Source of the DNA: Mesobacillus campisalis | Lineage (GTDB): Bacteria > Bacillota > Bacilli > Bacillales > Cytobacillaceae | DNA: 45,673 nt | Assembly: GCF_000986785.1 (NCBI RefSeq) | Contig: NZ_LAYY01000026.1 | Location: 1-45,673 of the forward strand | Direction of reading: 5' to 3' | In this document: piece by piece, positions 16,355 to 23,468 of the stretch | Layout: the number at the start of each line of letters is the position of its first letter | How positions within the stretch are numbered: position 1 is the stretch's first letter | Position numbers and translations under genes: made by a program | Notes under the pieces: model-generated | The model's input: the letters and a program-made list of their open reading frames with translations, nothing else | What the model was told of the DNA's origin: nothing | Database searches by the model: none

Positions 16355-16515
16355 ATCATTACCCCGCGTGTATTCAAATGAAATTCTGAGGATGAGAAAA
16401 CAATCCTTTTGACCTAGAACAATTTCGCCATCAATCGACACTCTGATTACATTATAAACCAAAAGTTCTATTTCAAGAATAGAACAATTGAATATATTTG
16501 TAGATAAATTATTAA

Positions 16516-17745
16516 TTATTTATGTCCTGGCAGTATAATTTTTACGGTTGCACCCTTATCGGGGTTATTTCTAATGTCGAACCTGCCCCCATGCTCCTCA
16601 ACGATCTTCTTCGTTACCATTAAACCAAGTCCGGTTCCGTTTGGCTTTGTGGTGAAAAACGGCTCGCCAAGTTTGGAAATTATATCTCCAGGAATCCCTT
16701 CGCCTTCATCATTGACATTTATGATAAATTCATTGTGGCTGTACTGCACTTCTATTGCCACGTCGCCGCCATCCGGCATTGATTCCACCGCATTTTTTAC
16801 GAGGTTAATAAAGACCTGCTTGATTTGGTTTTCATCACAATAAATTTTAGGGACATGGGCCTTAATCTCCACATGAATGTTGACAGACTGCCTGACAGCT
16901 TGTGGCTCAATGATTGAGATAACATATGTCAAGATTTTCTCGATGCTGGCTGGCCGCTTCGACGAAGAGTTTGGCTTCCCGATAATCAATAGGTCGGACA
17001 CAATTAAGTTGATCCTATCAATCTCATTCAGCATAATAGGATAAAAGTTCTCTGTTGACCCGTCTCTTTCCTGCTGAAGCTGTGTGAATCCCTTCAAAGC
17101 AGATAAAGGGTTTTTAATCTCATGCGCAATCGATGCGGCCATTTGGCCCACAACAGCGAGCTTTTCCTTCTGCTGGGAATCTTCATACAGCCTTACCATC
17201 CCGTTTACATAGGAAATAATCCGTGTCAGCAAAATGAACCCAAAAGTACCGAAGAAAAGCATCAATACAATTGGAACCATAACCCCTGTAGTCTGAAACA
17301 AAAAACCGTAAGCGACATACTTAAGCGTCATAACAGTGAAAATAAACCAAAAGTAGGTTTTGTTTACAAAGATGGGCGCGAAAAGCAAGAAGAGGATTTC
17401 AACAATATTGCCTGTTGAATACTCTTTGTCTGCCCCCCAGTAAACCAGAAAGTTATCGGCAAACTCTATTAGGAGGAAGGCAAGAAAATACAGGTATTTT
17501 ATCCGGAATGGATCTCCCTTTTTCACCATATACACCGCTACTGGCAGCAGGAATAATAATAGAATATGGGAGAAGAAACCTAATCCCCCATCAGGAAAGC
17601 CGATTACTCTTGATTTATCGAAATAGGGCAAGACATAGTAATATGTAATGTCATACCCGATAAAAACTGTATAAAATAATGTTAAAAATAACTTGATTGC
17701 CTTAATTTCTTCTATTCGTAATGTTTGTTCCCTGGTCCCTGTCAT
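16516..17745 (-). CDS. KinB-like membrane sensor histidine kinase
   Basis: A 409-aa kinase. Residues 15-180 hold about six transmembrane helices with short loops, as in KinB-type sporulation kinases, followed by HisKA with His208 in SIAHEIKNPLSALKG and an HATPase domain with N-box NLVKNAVESM and G-boxes DEGEGIPG and GTGLGLMVTKKIVEEHGG. The phospho-acceptor region resembles the KinA-E family feeding the Spo0 phosphorelay; no response regulator is adjacent, which fits an orphan kinase. The membrane domain matches that of the HD-GYP protein at the same residue positions. ATG with AAAGGAG about 10 bp upstream. The gene heads the four-gene unit; 161 bp separate it from the HD-GYP start. Confidence 0.88.
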   Translation of the reverse strand: MTGTREQTLRIEEIKAIKLFLTLFYTVFIGYDITYYYVLPYFDKSRVIGFPDGGLGFFSHILLLFLLPVAVYMVKKGDPFRIKYLYFLAFLLIEFADNFLVYWGADKEYSTGNIVEILFLLFAPIFVNKTYFWFIFTVMTLKYVAYGFLFQTTGVMVPIVLMLFFGTFGFILLTRIISYVNGMVRLYEDSQQKEKLAVVGQMAASIAHEIKNPLSALKGFTQLQQERDGSTENFYPIMLNEIDRINLIVSDLLIIGKPNSSSKRPASIEKILTYVISIIEPQAVRQSVNIHVEIKAHVPKIYCDENQIKQVFINLVKNAVESMPDGGDVAIEVQYSHNEFIINVNDEGEGIPGDIISKLGEPFFTTKPNGTGLGLMVTKKIVEEHGGRFDIRNNPDKGATVKIILPGHK

Positions 17746-17789
17746 ATTCCAGGTTCTCCTTTGAATTTCTGTAAAGTAAACATACCCTC

Positions 17790-17798
17790 ATTATAACA
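17790..17798 (-). promoter_or_regulatory. Extended -10 promoter of the sensor kinase unit
   Basis: TGTTATAAT on the minus strand (extended TGn plus a perfect TATAAT), about 45 bp before the kinase start. The -35 region is poor, which extended -10 promoters tolerate. Confidence 0.55.
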
Positions 17799-18197
17799 TC
17801 AGTTGAAATTTATTATCTGACCATAGCTATCTATCTCTGAATTCCAGACTAGGCCCATTAACCTATCTATTTTAATACATATCATCCCATATGGGTACCC
17901 GTTTCAATGGAATCCAGCATTTTATAAACTACAACACCGTTATTTTTGCAAAATACAATCCGTTTCAGCTTAAACACGGCAAAGAGACAGGATGGTTCCT
18001 GTCCCCCTTCGGTGCCTGACCCCCGACGCTTTAAAGGAAGAAAGCGAAGCCTATTAAGCGGAGAGGGAGGCATTATTCACTTGAAATCATATTGCTGCAG
18101 AATGCCTTCGAGTTTGAGGGTGGTATTTTTAGAAAATTTTAAACTTTTTTACAAATATTTTCAATAGTTTAGCACTATTTTAACCTTAAAGAAATGA
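17799..18197. other. Gene-free stretch with no supported gene
   Basis: Between the kinase promoter and the ABC permease stop I find no reading frame with a ribosome site. The left part is plain A+T-rich DNA; 17985-18025 carries the CCTGNCCCC-type repeat described separately; 18120-18190 is A+T-rich with a weak AATAGT/ACTATT stem that may end the ABC transcript. Confidence 0.6.
17985..18025. repeat. GGTNCCTGNCCCC intergenic repeat
   Basis: Two degenerate direct copies, GGTTCCTGTCCCCC (17994-18007) and GGTGCCTGACCCCC (18011-18024), with GACAGG/CCTGTC (17986-18003) forming a small hairpin. Sequences of the form GGTGCCTGACCCC are familiar as dispersed intergenic repeats in Bacillus genomes. That statement is from memory; one locus here cannot prove it. 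Confidence 0.5.
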
Positions 18198-18989
18198 CTA
18201 GCTTCCAGTACTCGCAAAGGACCTTAAGCCCCTGTTCCAAAAAGAATAGGCGATTACGCAGCAAACCAGGGCCACAGCAGGCGTCCATAGAGCCAATTCC
18301 CTAAAGCCGGACTTATCAATAAAATAAGCCGCTGGATAAAAAGCGGTAAATCCATAGGGAATGATCCAGGTTAAAAACGTACGAATGCCTTTGTGGTAAA
18401 TGGTCAGCGGGTAACGTGCAAAGTCGCTGAGATTAAACACGGCCCAAACGACAGGCAGGCTGTCAATCATCCAGAATGAAAAAGTCGCGAAGAACAGATT
18501 AACAGCTACAAAAATCATGCCGGATGAAATAATCATCACAACAAGCAAAGCGATTTCTACCGCTCCCCAGGCCAGATCCAGCTGCGGTATCGCAGTACCC
18601 AGGATAATCAGTCCGATAATGAGCTGGCCAAATCCATCCTGGTGAAGCCGGTCAGCCACGATATGGAACAGTGGGTTGATTGGCCGAATCAGAAGGCGAT
18701 CGAGCTGGCCTGGCCTGATATACTGCCAGCCCAGCGTCCATAGGTTATCAAAGAAGATATGGTGAATCGACCGTCCTGTGGCCGCAATTCCATAGATGAA
18801 CAGGATTTCATAGAAAGACCAGCCATTGATTTGTTCAATATGATTAAACACCACTTTAATAAAGAAAATCGAAGCAAACTGCTCCAGCATCACCGAAAGT
18901 ACTCCGATTATAAAATCAATCCGGTATTCCATCATTACTTTCATTTGATTCTTGGCAAACTCCCAGTACAATTTCGCATAGCGGCGCAT
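18198..18989 (-). CDS. ABC-2 exporter permease (second membrane subunit)
   Basis: A 263-aa permease with six hydrophobic helices, of the ABC2_membrane_6 (PF06182-like) type: MRRYAKLYWEFAKNQMKVMMEYRIDF, then IFFDNLWTLGWQYIRPGQLDRLLIRPINPLF-like elements. This class forms heterodimeric exporters with DrrA-like ATPases whose substrates are mostly unknown. It is the last gene of the peptide-ATPase-permease-permease group, 11 bp after the other permease. ATG with GGAGGGGA about 5 bp upstream. Confidence 0.87.
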   Translation of the reverse strand: MRRYAKLYWEFAKNQMKVMMEYRIDFIIGVLSVMLEQFASIFFIKVVFNHIEQINGWSFYEILFIYGIAATGRSIHHIFFDNLWTLGWQYIRPGQLDRLLIRPINPLFHIVADRLHQDGFGQLIIGLIILGTAIPQLDLAWGAVEIALLVVMIISSGMIFVAVNLFFATFSFWMIDSLPVVWAVFNLSDFARYPLTIYHKGIRTFLTWIIPYGFTAFYPAAYFIDKSGFRELALWTPAVALVCCVIAYSFWNRGLRSFASTGS

Positions 18990-19000
18990 GTTTTCCCCTC

Positions 19001-19789
19001 CTATCCGCCAAAGATGGTAATCTGTTTAACAGCCTGCGCCCAGATTACCCTGACCAAAACGTAGAATGAAATCAGCCAGAACAGCTGCAGGCCCACCGCC
19101 AAATAAGCTTCGGTCCCTGATATCATTCCCGAGTAGATCGATACCGGCAAATACACCATCGCCTGAAAAGGCAAGAACTCCGTGATAACGCGGAGCCAGT
19201 CGGGAAAAAGCGAAATCGGTATGAGAGCCCCCGAAAAAAACGTAACCAGCGATTCCTTCAGCACGCGCACTCCCCAAATGTTCACCGTCCAAAAAGCCAG
19301 CACCCCTACCAGAAAATCAAAAAACGTTCCAATCCAAAGGCCGAGGCCGGCACTAATGATAAATAGCAGCCATGCTTCAACGCTTCCCGGAAACGGTATA
19401 TCCATAAAGAAGAAGGCGACCAGCATCATCGGGATGGTTCCCCTGATTAAATGCATCAGCTTCGAGCCAAGGTCAACAGCAAACATTTTATAAATCAGGT
19501 CATATGGCCGCATCAGCTCAATCGCAACATTCCCGTTCTTTATATTTTCAGCGAGATCCTGACCGACGCCGCCGACAAAGCCCTGCAGCAGCATCGCCAC
19601 GACGATGTATGTGATCATCGTCTCCAAATCGATGTCCTGGATGGCAGACCGGTTCGAGTATACGGCCTGCCAGAAATAATAAATAACTAAGAGCCTAAGA
19701 ATGGATGAAACCGTACCTGCCCAATACCAGGCAGAGTAGGCCGTGTCCTCCTGCATCCTCACTTTAGCTATTTGCCAATACTTGTTCAT
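19001..19789 (-). CDS. ABC-2 exporter permease (first membrane subunit)
   Basis: A 262-aa membrane protein, also PF06182-like, with six helices and the cytoplasmic loop ENIKNGNVAIELMRPYDLIYKMFAVDLG, the counterpart of the RPGQLDRLLIRPINPLF loop of its partner. The start is ATG 19789 (GGGAGG 6 bp upstream). It overlaps the end of the ATPase gene by 26 bp, a sign of coupled translation. The longer frame to 19876 lies inside the ATPase gene and is not used. Confidence 0.87.
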   Translation of the reverse strand: MNKYWQIAKVRMQEDTAYSAWYWAGTVSSILRLLVIYYFWQAVYSNRSAIQDIDLETMITYIVVAMLLQGFVGGVGQDLAENIKNGNVAIELMRPYDLIYKMFAVDLGSKLMHLIRGTIPMMLVAFFFMDIPFPGSVEAWLLFIISAGLGLWIGTFFDFLVGVLAFWTVNIWGVRVLKESLVTFFSGALIPISLFPDWLRVITEFLPFQAMVYLPVSIYSGMISGTEAYLAVGLQLFWLISFYVLVRVIWAQAVKQITIFGG

Positions 19790-20795
19790 ACGTTCCTCCC
19801 TGCTCCCTGCGGTTGTAAAGCTCTTCCACAATGCTTTCGATTTTAGGGTCGGCAATCGTGAGGTCCTGAATGTCATATCTGTTCATCATTTCCGAAATGA
19901 CAAATGAGCTTTTCACCCGTTCATGGTCAAAGGATAAGCTTACCTTTGTTTCCCCCTCTGATGCTGGCAGTACCTCGGCCATTCCAAGCAGCGGTGCAGG
20001 TAGGATGAAAGGAGAGTCAAGCTCCGGCAGGTCAAAATGAATGACCCGCTTTTGCCCGAACTGCACCTTAATTTCCTCCAGCCCGCCGTCATAAAGAATC
20101 CGGCCTTCGTCAATGATGATGATCCGGTCGCAAATCTCTTCGATATCCTGCATGTCATGCGTCGTCAGCAGCACCGTTGTTCCCCAAATCTTGTTCATTT
20201 CCTTGATGAACTTGCGGATCCTCACCTTCACCGCAATGTCCAGCCCTATCGTCGGCTCGTCCAGATAAACCACTTTCGGCCTGTGCAGGAAAGCGGCCGC
20301 CAGTTCACAGCGCATCTTTTGTCCAAGTGAAAGCTGGCGCACTGGTACGCCAAGGAGCGGCTCAAGATTCAGCACTTCCGTAAACATCGATACCGTCTCG
20401 GCAAATTCCTGATCGGGAATTTCATAAATATGCTTGAGCAGATTAAAAGACTCACGCACCGGAATGTCCCAGAACAGCTGGGTCCGCTGACCGAACACAG
20501 CGCCAATGCTGAGGGCATTTTCCTGGCGGTTTTCATAGGGAACGAGCCCGTTGACTGTCACCTTTCCGGCACTAGGCGTCAGGATTCCGGTCAGCATCTT
20601 GATGGTCGTCGATTTTCCCGCTCCATTAGCGCCGATATATCCAACCGTCTCGCCCTGCCCTATGGTAAAGTCCACTCCTTTCACCGCTTTTTTGGTTTCA
20701 TATTGGCGGTGAAACAGCGATTTGACAGCACCCTTCAGCCCAGGGTCGCGCTTTACCAATTTATATTCTTTTTGTAAATTTTCAACGGTAATCAT
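19764..20795 (-). CDS. ABC exporter ATPase (DrrA-like)
   Basis: A 343-aa ATPase: Walker A GANGAGKST, Q-loop AVFGQRTQLFWD, signature LSLGQKMRCELAAA (variant LSxGQ), Walker B VVYLDEPTIGLD, and switch His in TTHDMQD. A C-terminal extension of about 90 residues (after ILYDGGLEEIK) is typical of the DrrA/viologen-exporter group. It powers the two permeases downstream. The ribosome site is weak (GGGAG about 11 bp upstream), so it may be less translated than the tiny peptide ahead of it. A strong terminator separates the two. Confidence 0.9.
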   Translation of the reverse strand: MITVENLQKEYKLVKRDPGLKGAVKSLFHRQYETKKAVKGVDFTIGQGETVGYIGANGAGKSTTIKMLTGILTPSAGKVTVNGLVPYENRQENALSIGAVFGQRTQLFWDIPVRESFNLLKHIYEIPDQEFAETVSMFTEVLNLEPLLGVPVRQLSLGQKMRCELAAAFLHRPKVVYLDEPTIGLDIAVKVRIRKFIKEMNKIWGTTVLLTTHDMQDIEEICDRIIIIDEGRILYDGGLEEIKVQFGQKRVIHFDLPELDSPFILPAPLLGMAEVLPASEGETKVSLSFDHERVKSSFVISEMMNRYDIQDLTIADPKIESIVEELYNRREQGGTYEQVLANS

Positions 20796-20841
20796 CCATT
20801 TTCATCTCCCAACATAGGAACGTACATTCTGTTTTCGCGCG

Positions 20842-20873
20842 CAAAAAAGCCACAGACAAGCATGTCTGTGGCT
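20842..20873 (-). terminator. Strong terminator between the 24-aa peptide gene and the ABC ATPase
   Basis: Perfect 11-bp stem AGCCACAGACA / TGTCTGTGGCT, loop of 4, then TTTTTT on the minus strand. It ends just 47 bp before the ATPase start, so read-through or antitermination would be needed for joint expression. Confidence 0.9.
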
Positions 20874-20885
20874 AGGCATATGCAG

Positions 20886-20897
20886 GCATACGTATGC
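20886..20897. repeat. 12-bp palindrome GCATACGTATGC
   Basis: Perfect palindrome directly after the stop codon of the 24-aa peptide, followed on the plus-strand left side by a related GCATATGC. Possible operator or RNA hairpin; role unknown. Confidence 0.5.
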
Positions 20898-20972
20898 TTA
20901 ACGGCACAAAAACAGGCAGGTCATCTTTAACTCATATGAAATTTCAGCGGTCTTTCCTTTATAATCAATCAT
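20898..20972 (-). CDS. 24-residue Cys-containing peptide ahead of an ABC exporter
   Basis: ATG 20972 with AAGGAGG 8 bp upstream and TAA at 20898-20900. The product begins MIDYKGKTAE and ends KMTCLFLCR; the first half is hydrophilic, the end is hydrophobic with two cysteines three residues apart. A consensus-like promoter lies 33 bp upstream and a strong terminator 25 bp downstream, so it is an independently expressed short mRNA. It could be an exported or modified peptide whose transporter is the ABC unit downstream, or a regulatory leader peptide. I do not recognise the family. A similar T-C-x(2,3)-C pattern occurs in the 25-residue peptide at 15078-15155. Confidence 0.7.
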   Translation of the reverse strand: MIDYKGKTAEISYELKMTCLFLCR

Positions 20973-21004
20973 TTTTCCTGCCTCCTTTTCTCATTTACTC
21001 TCAA

Positions 21005-21033
21005 ATTATAACTCCACAGGAAAGTTTTGTATA
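21005..21033 (-). promoter_or_regulatory. Sigma-A-type promoter of the 24-aa peptide gene
   Basis: On the minus strand -35 TATACA (21028-21033) and -10 TATAAT (21005-21010) with a 17-bp spacer, just ahead of the AAGGAGG ribosome site. Confidence 0.65.
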
Positions 21034-21128
21034 TTTTTATTTTTGGTAAATGTTCATAAAGTTGTCGACAAAGTTTGGAGGGATTGTGTGAAGGGCGTCG
21101 AACGGGCGCTCCGCAGCCGCTTTCCTTC

Positions 21129-21422
21129 CTATAAGAAAAGCAGCCACCAGCAATGAAGGGCAAATACGAGGGTGTAACAGACAGAGGCGAAAATGGTCAC
21201 GCCCTTCACAAGCACAGTTGCGGGCACTTTGTTAAAAGCAATAAATACATACAGCAAACACGAAAGTGAAAGCTTGATCAGGAGAAAAAGGACAGGGTCA
21301 GCCTGATAGGCCCTGTCCATAAACGGATTGCTTTCCGTAATCAATCCGTTCTTAAGCCCGTAATGGGTCACAAACGCATCAAACAGATTCAGGAGGGAGA
21401 GATAGTGAAATAATTTTTTCAT
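21129..21422 (-). CDS. Small DUF5658-like membrane protein
   Basis: A 97-aa protein with three hydrophobic helices (about 5-20, 42-62, 72-95) and the motif NLFDAFVTHYGLKNG ... ESNPFM, characteristic of DUF5658 membrane proteins. Function unknown. ATG 21422 has GAAGGAG 7 bp upstream; the frame continues to 21458 without support. It lies 51 bp after the glycosyltransferase gene and is probably cotranscribed with it. Confidence 0.75.
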   Translation of the reverse strand: MKKLFHYLSLLNLFDAFVTHYGLKNGLITESNPFMDRAYQADPVLFLLIKLSLSCLLYVFIAFNKVPATVLVKGVTIFASVCYTLVFALHCWWLLFL

Positions 21423-21473
21423 GGGATTCTCCTTCAGTGGTAACGTTATAACGAACACATGGGTATTACTTCG

Positions 21474-22835
21474 TCAGCCAGCCTGCTCCAAATGATAGGC
21501 TCTCCCTGTTCTGGCCACTTTATTCCATTCGTCTTTGTTCTGGAAGTACTGGATGGTGCCATAAAGGGTGTAAAAGAGAGTAAGAAGCCTGAAAAAAACA
21601 ATATCCAGGACAAGCACTAGCATTATATTCAGAAGGTCCTTAACAGAGAAGCTGTTTTGATAAAAATAAGAAATCAGGATGGCGATGACATTGTAGAGCA
21701 GGCTTACGGCGATATAAACGGTTAAGTATAGCAATAGGACACTAAGGTCATTGTGATAAAAAAGGGTGAAAATAAAACCAGCTACCGTTAAAAACGCACA
21801 GACAATCCCCGCAAAGAAAGCATCCAGAATAAAAAAGAAGGAAAGCGGATGTCTAAAGAGGTTTGGGATGAATTCCTTCATATAAAGGACAACACAATCG
21901 ATAAACCCCTTCTGCCAGCGAATTCGCTGTTTGAATAAATCTCTCCACGTTTCCGGAACTTCGGTATAGCAGATGGCCTCCGGAATAAAGGCGACCTTTA
22001 AACCCTTCCTGCCATTCCTGAAATTCTGGACTTTAAGGGTGATATCAATATCCTCACCGACCGTTTTACGATAACCGCCCACCTCCAGGAGTACATCCCG
22101 TTTAAAAACGCCGAACGCTCCAGAAATAATGGAGAGGGCATTGGACTTCGCCAATGACGCTTTATAGATAAAGAACCCTTTCAAGTACTCTAAAATTTGG
22201 AATTTAACAATGGTCTTTACCACCATGGTAGGTTTTAAAACATTATTTTCAAATTTTCTGCCCTGCAAAATATGAACATTGCCGCCAGCCGCGATTAATT
22301 GCGGATCGGTAAAGGCCCTGTTGATAATCGGCAATGCCTGTTCATCGAGGATGCTGTCGGCGTCCAAGGTGACGACCAGTTCACTGGAAGCATAAGCAAT
22401 CCCAGCATTTAACGCATCGGCCTTGCCGCCATTGACCTTGTCAATTACTATGATCCGCGGATTTCTCCGGGAACGGTAAACACCATGGACTGAGGCAAAT
22501 TCCAGCCCAGGATGAGGCTTGATTTTCTGGACCTCCAAATCCAGCAGTTCTGCCATTCTTTCAAACGTTTGGTCAGTGGATCCATCATTGATTAGAATGT
22601 ACTCGTAATTTCGGTAATTCACATGATTTATTCCCAGAATCGTTGTGTCCATGATAGTCTGTTCATTGTAGCAAGGCACGAGGATGCTAAGCGACTTCTC
22701 CTTCAGCCCCACTTGCTTCTTCATATAGTAAGGCTTCTTCCGCAAGACGAGCAGTGCGTTCACCATATGATAGAGCGGGAAAATCAGGCAAATTGTGAAA
22801 ATGACAAAGGTAGAAATGGTGAAGAAGGTGTTCAT
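21474..22835 (-). CDS. Membrane-bound processive glycosyltransferase, family 2 (IcaA/HAS-like)
   Basis: A 453-aa GT2 enzyme with an N-terminal membrane helix, a cytoplasmic GT-A domain and four C-terminal helices (from about 320). Processive-synthase motifs are all present: LVPCYNE, DGSTDQT, the DxD in LDADSILDE, GEDIDITLK and QxxRW as QRIRWQKG. This layout is that of poly-N-acetylglucosamine synthase IcaA/PgaC and hyaluronan synthase. It may make a matrix polysaccharide separate from that of the eps cluster. ATG 22835 with a moderate AGCAGGTG site; the frame to 22877 is unsupported. Confidence 0.88.
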   Translation of the reverse strand: MNTFFTISTFVIFTICLIFPLYHMVNALLVLRKKPYYMKKQVGLKEKSLSILVPCYNEQTIMDTTILGINHVNYRNYEYILINDGSTDQTFERMAELLDLEVQKIKPHPGLEFASVHGVYRSRRNPRIIVIDKVNGGKADALNAGIAYASSELVVTLDADSILDEQALPIINRAFTDPQLIAAGGNVHILQGRKFENNVLKPTMVVKTIVKFQILEYLKGFFIYKASLAKSNALSIISGAFGVFKRDVLLEVGGYRKTVGEDIDITLKVQNFRNGRKGLKVAFIPEAICYTEVPETWRDLFKQRIRWQKGFIDCVVLYMKEFIPNLFRHPLSFFFILDAFFAGIVCAFLTVAGFIFTLFYHNDLSVLLLYLTVYIAVSLLYNVIAILISYFYQNSFSVKDLLNIMLVLVLDIVFFRLLTLFYTLYGTIQYFQNKDEWNKVARTGRAYHLEQAG

Positions 22836-22934
22836 TAGGGGGCACCTGCTTTCTGGTTTTATGTATTCTAACCGCAAATAGTAATCCTCGGAAATAAATT
22901 CATTTTAAAGAACAAGGAAACTCAATGGAAAGAT

Positions 22935-22969
22935 TTGTGTTGTTCTATATAATGAACCAATTAACACAA
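22935..22969. promoter_or_regulatory. A+T-rich intergenic dyad with embedded TATAAT
   Basis: TTGTGTT (22935-22941) and AACACAA (22963-22969) form an inverted repeat around TATAAT on the plus strand (22947-22952), between divergent genes (GT2 on the minus strand, DUF192 on the plus strand). It may be an operator over the DUF192 promoter. No good -35 box was found, so this is tentative. Confidence 0.35.
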
Positions 22970-23098
22970 TAATATTACTTAATTATCGATTAGTAAAGCT
23001 TTTTTAAATGTTAAATTTTATTTTTGTTCACTATTGAGAAAAAGGAGGTTTTGGATTATATTCATTATATAGAACCAATTTCGAACGGGGGCTTTTGG

Positions 23099-23452
23099 AT
23101 GGAGGAAAGTAAAAAGGAGATTAACTATTCTATTAAAGTAGCAGATTCTTTTTTGATGAGACTGAAGGGTTTGATGTTCAGGAGAGATCCACTAGTAGAA
23201 GAAGGTTTATGGATTACACCATGCAATTCCATTCATATGTTTTTTATGAAGTTTGCGATTGACGCTGTGTTTATTAATAAGGATGGAAGAATTATAAAAA
23301 AGGTGGAAAATCTGCAGCCCTGGAAAGTGATTAAACCTGTCCCAGAAGCCTATTCAGTCGTGGAATTGCCTGCTGGTGCAGCTAGGAAGCTAAAGTTGGA
23401 GAAGGGGGATTTTATTACTTTTAATTCATTTCTGAAAAAGAAGGCCGAGTAA
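23099..23452 (+). CDS. DUF192-family protein
   Basis: A 117-aa single-domain DUF192 protein: FLMRLKGLMFR, TPCNSIHMFFMKFAIDAVFINKDG and VVELPAGAARKLKLEKGD are the family's conserved strands. Function unknown; the fold is small and beta-rich, and members are found in export- or envelope-linked settings. ATG 23099 is chosen by family length with GGGGG 7 bp upstream. A much stronger AGGAGG (23043-23048) lies upstream in the same frame, but its nearest TTG (23051) is only 2 bp away, so the true start could be slightly further upstream. It is the only plus-strand gene within the exopolysaccharide region. Confidence 0.8.
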   Translation: MEESKKEINYSIKVADSFLMRLKGLMFRRDPLVEEGLWITPCNSIHMFFMKFAIDAVFINKDGRIIKKVENLQPWKVIKPVPEAYSVVELPAGAARKLKLEKGDFITFNSFLKKKAE

Positions 23453-23468
23453 CTCGGCCCGGGTAAGA

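Noticed and set aside
17882-18167. Short overlapping frames on both strands in the gene-free stretch
   Set aside because: No ribosome sites, and both run through the CCTGNCCCC repeat; no protein-like pattern.
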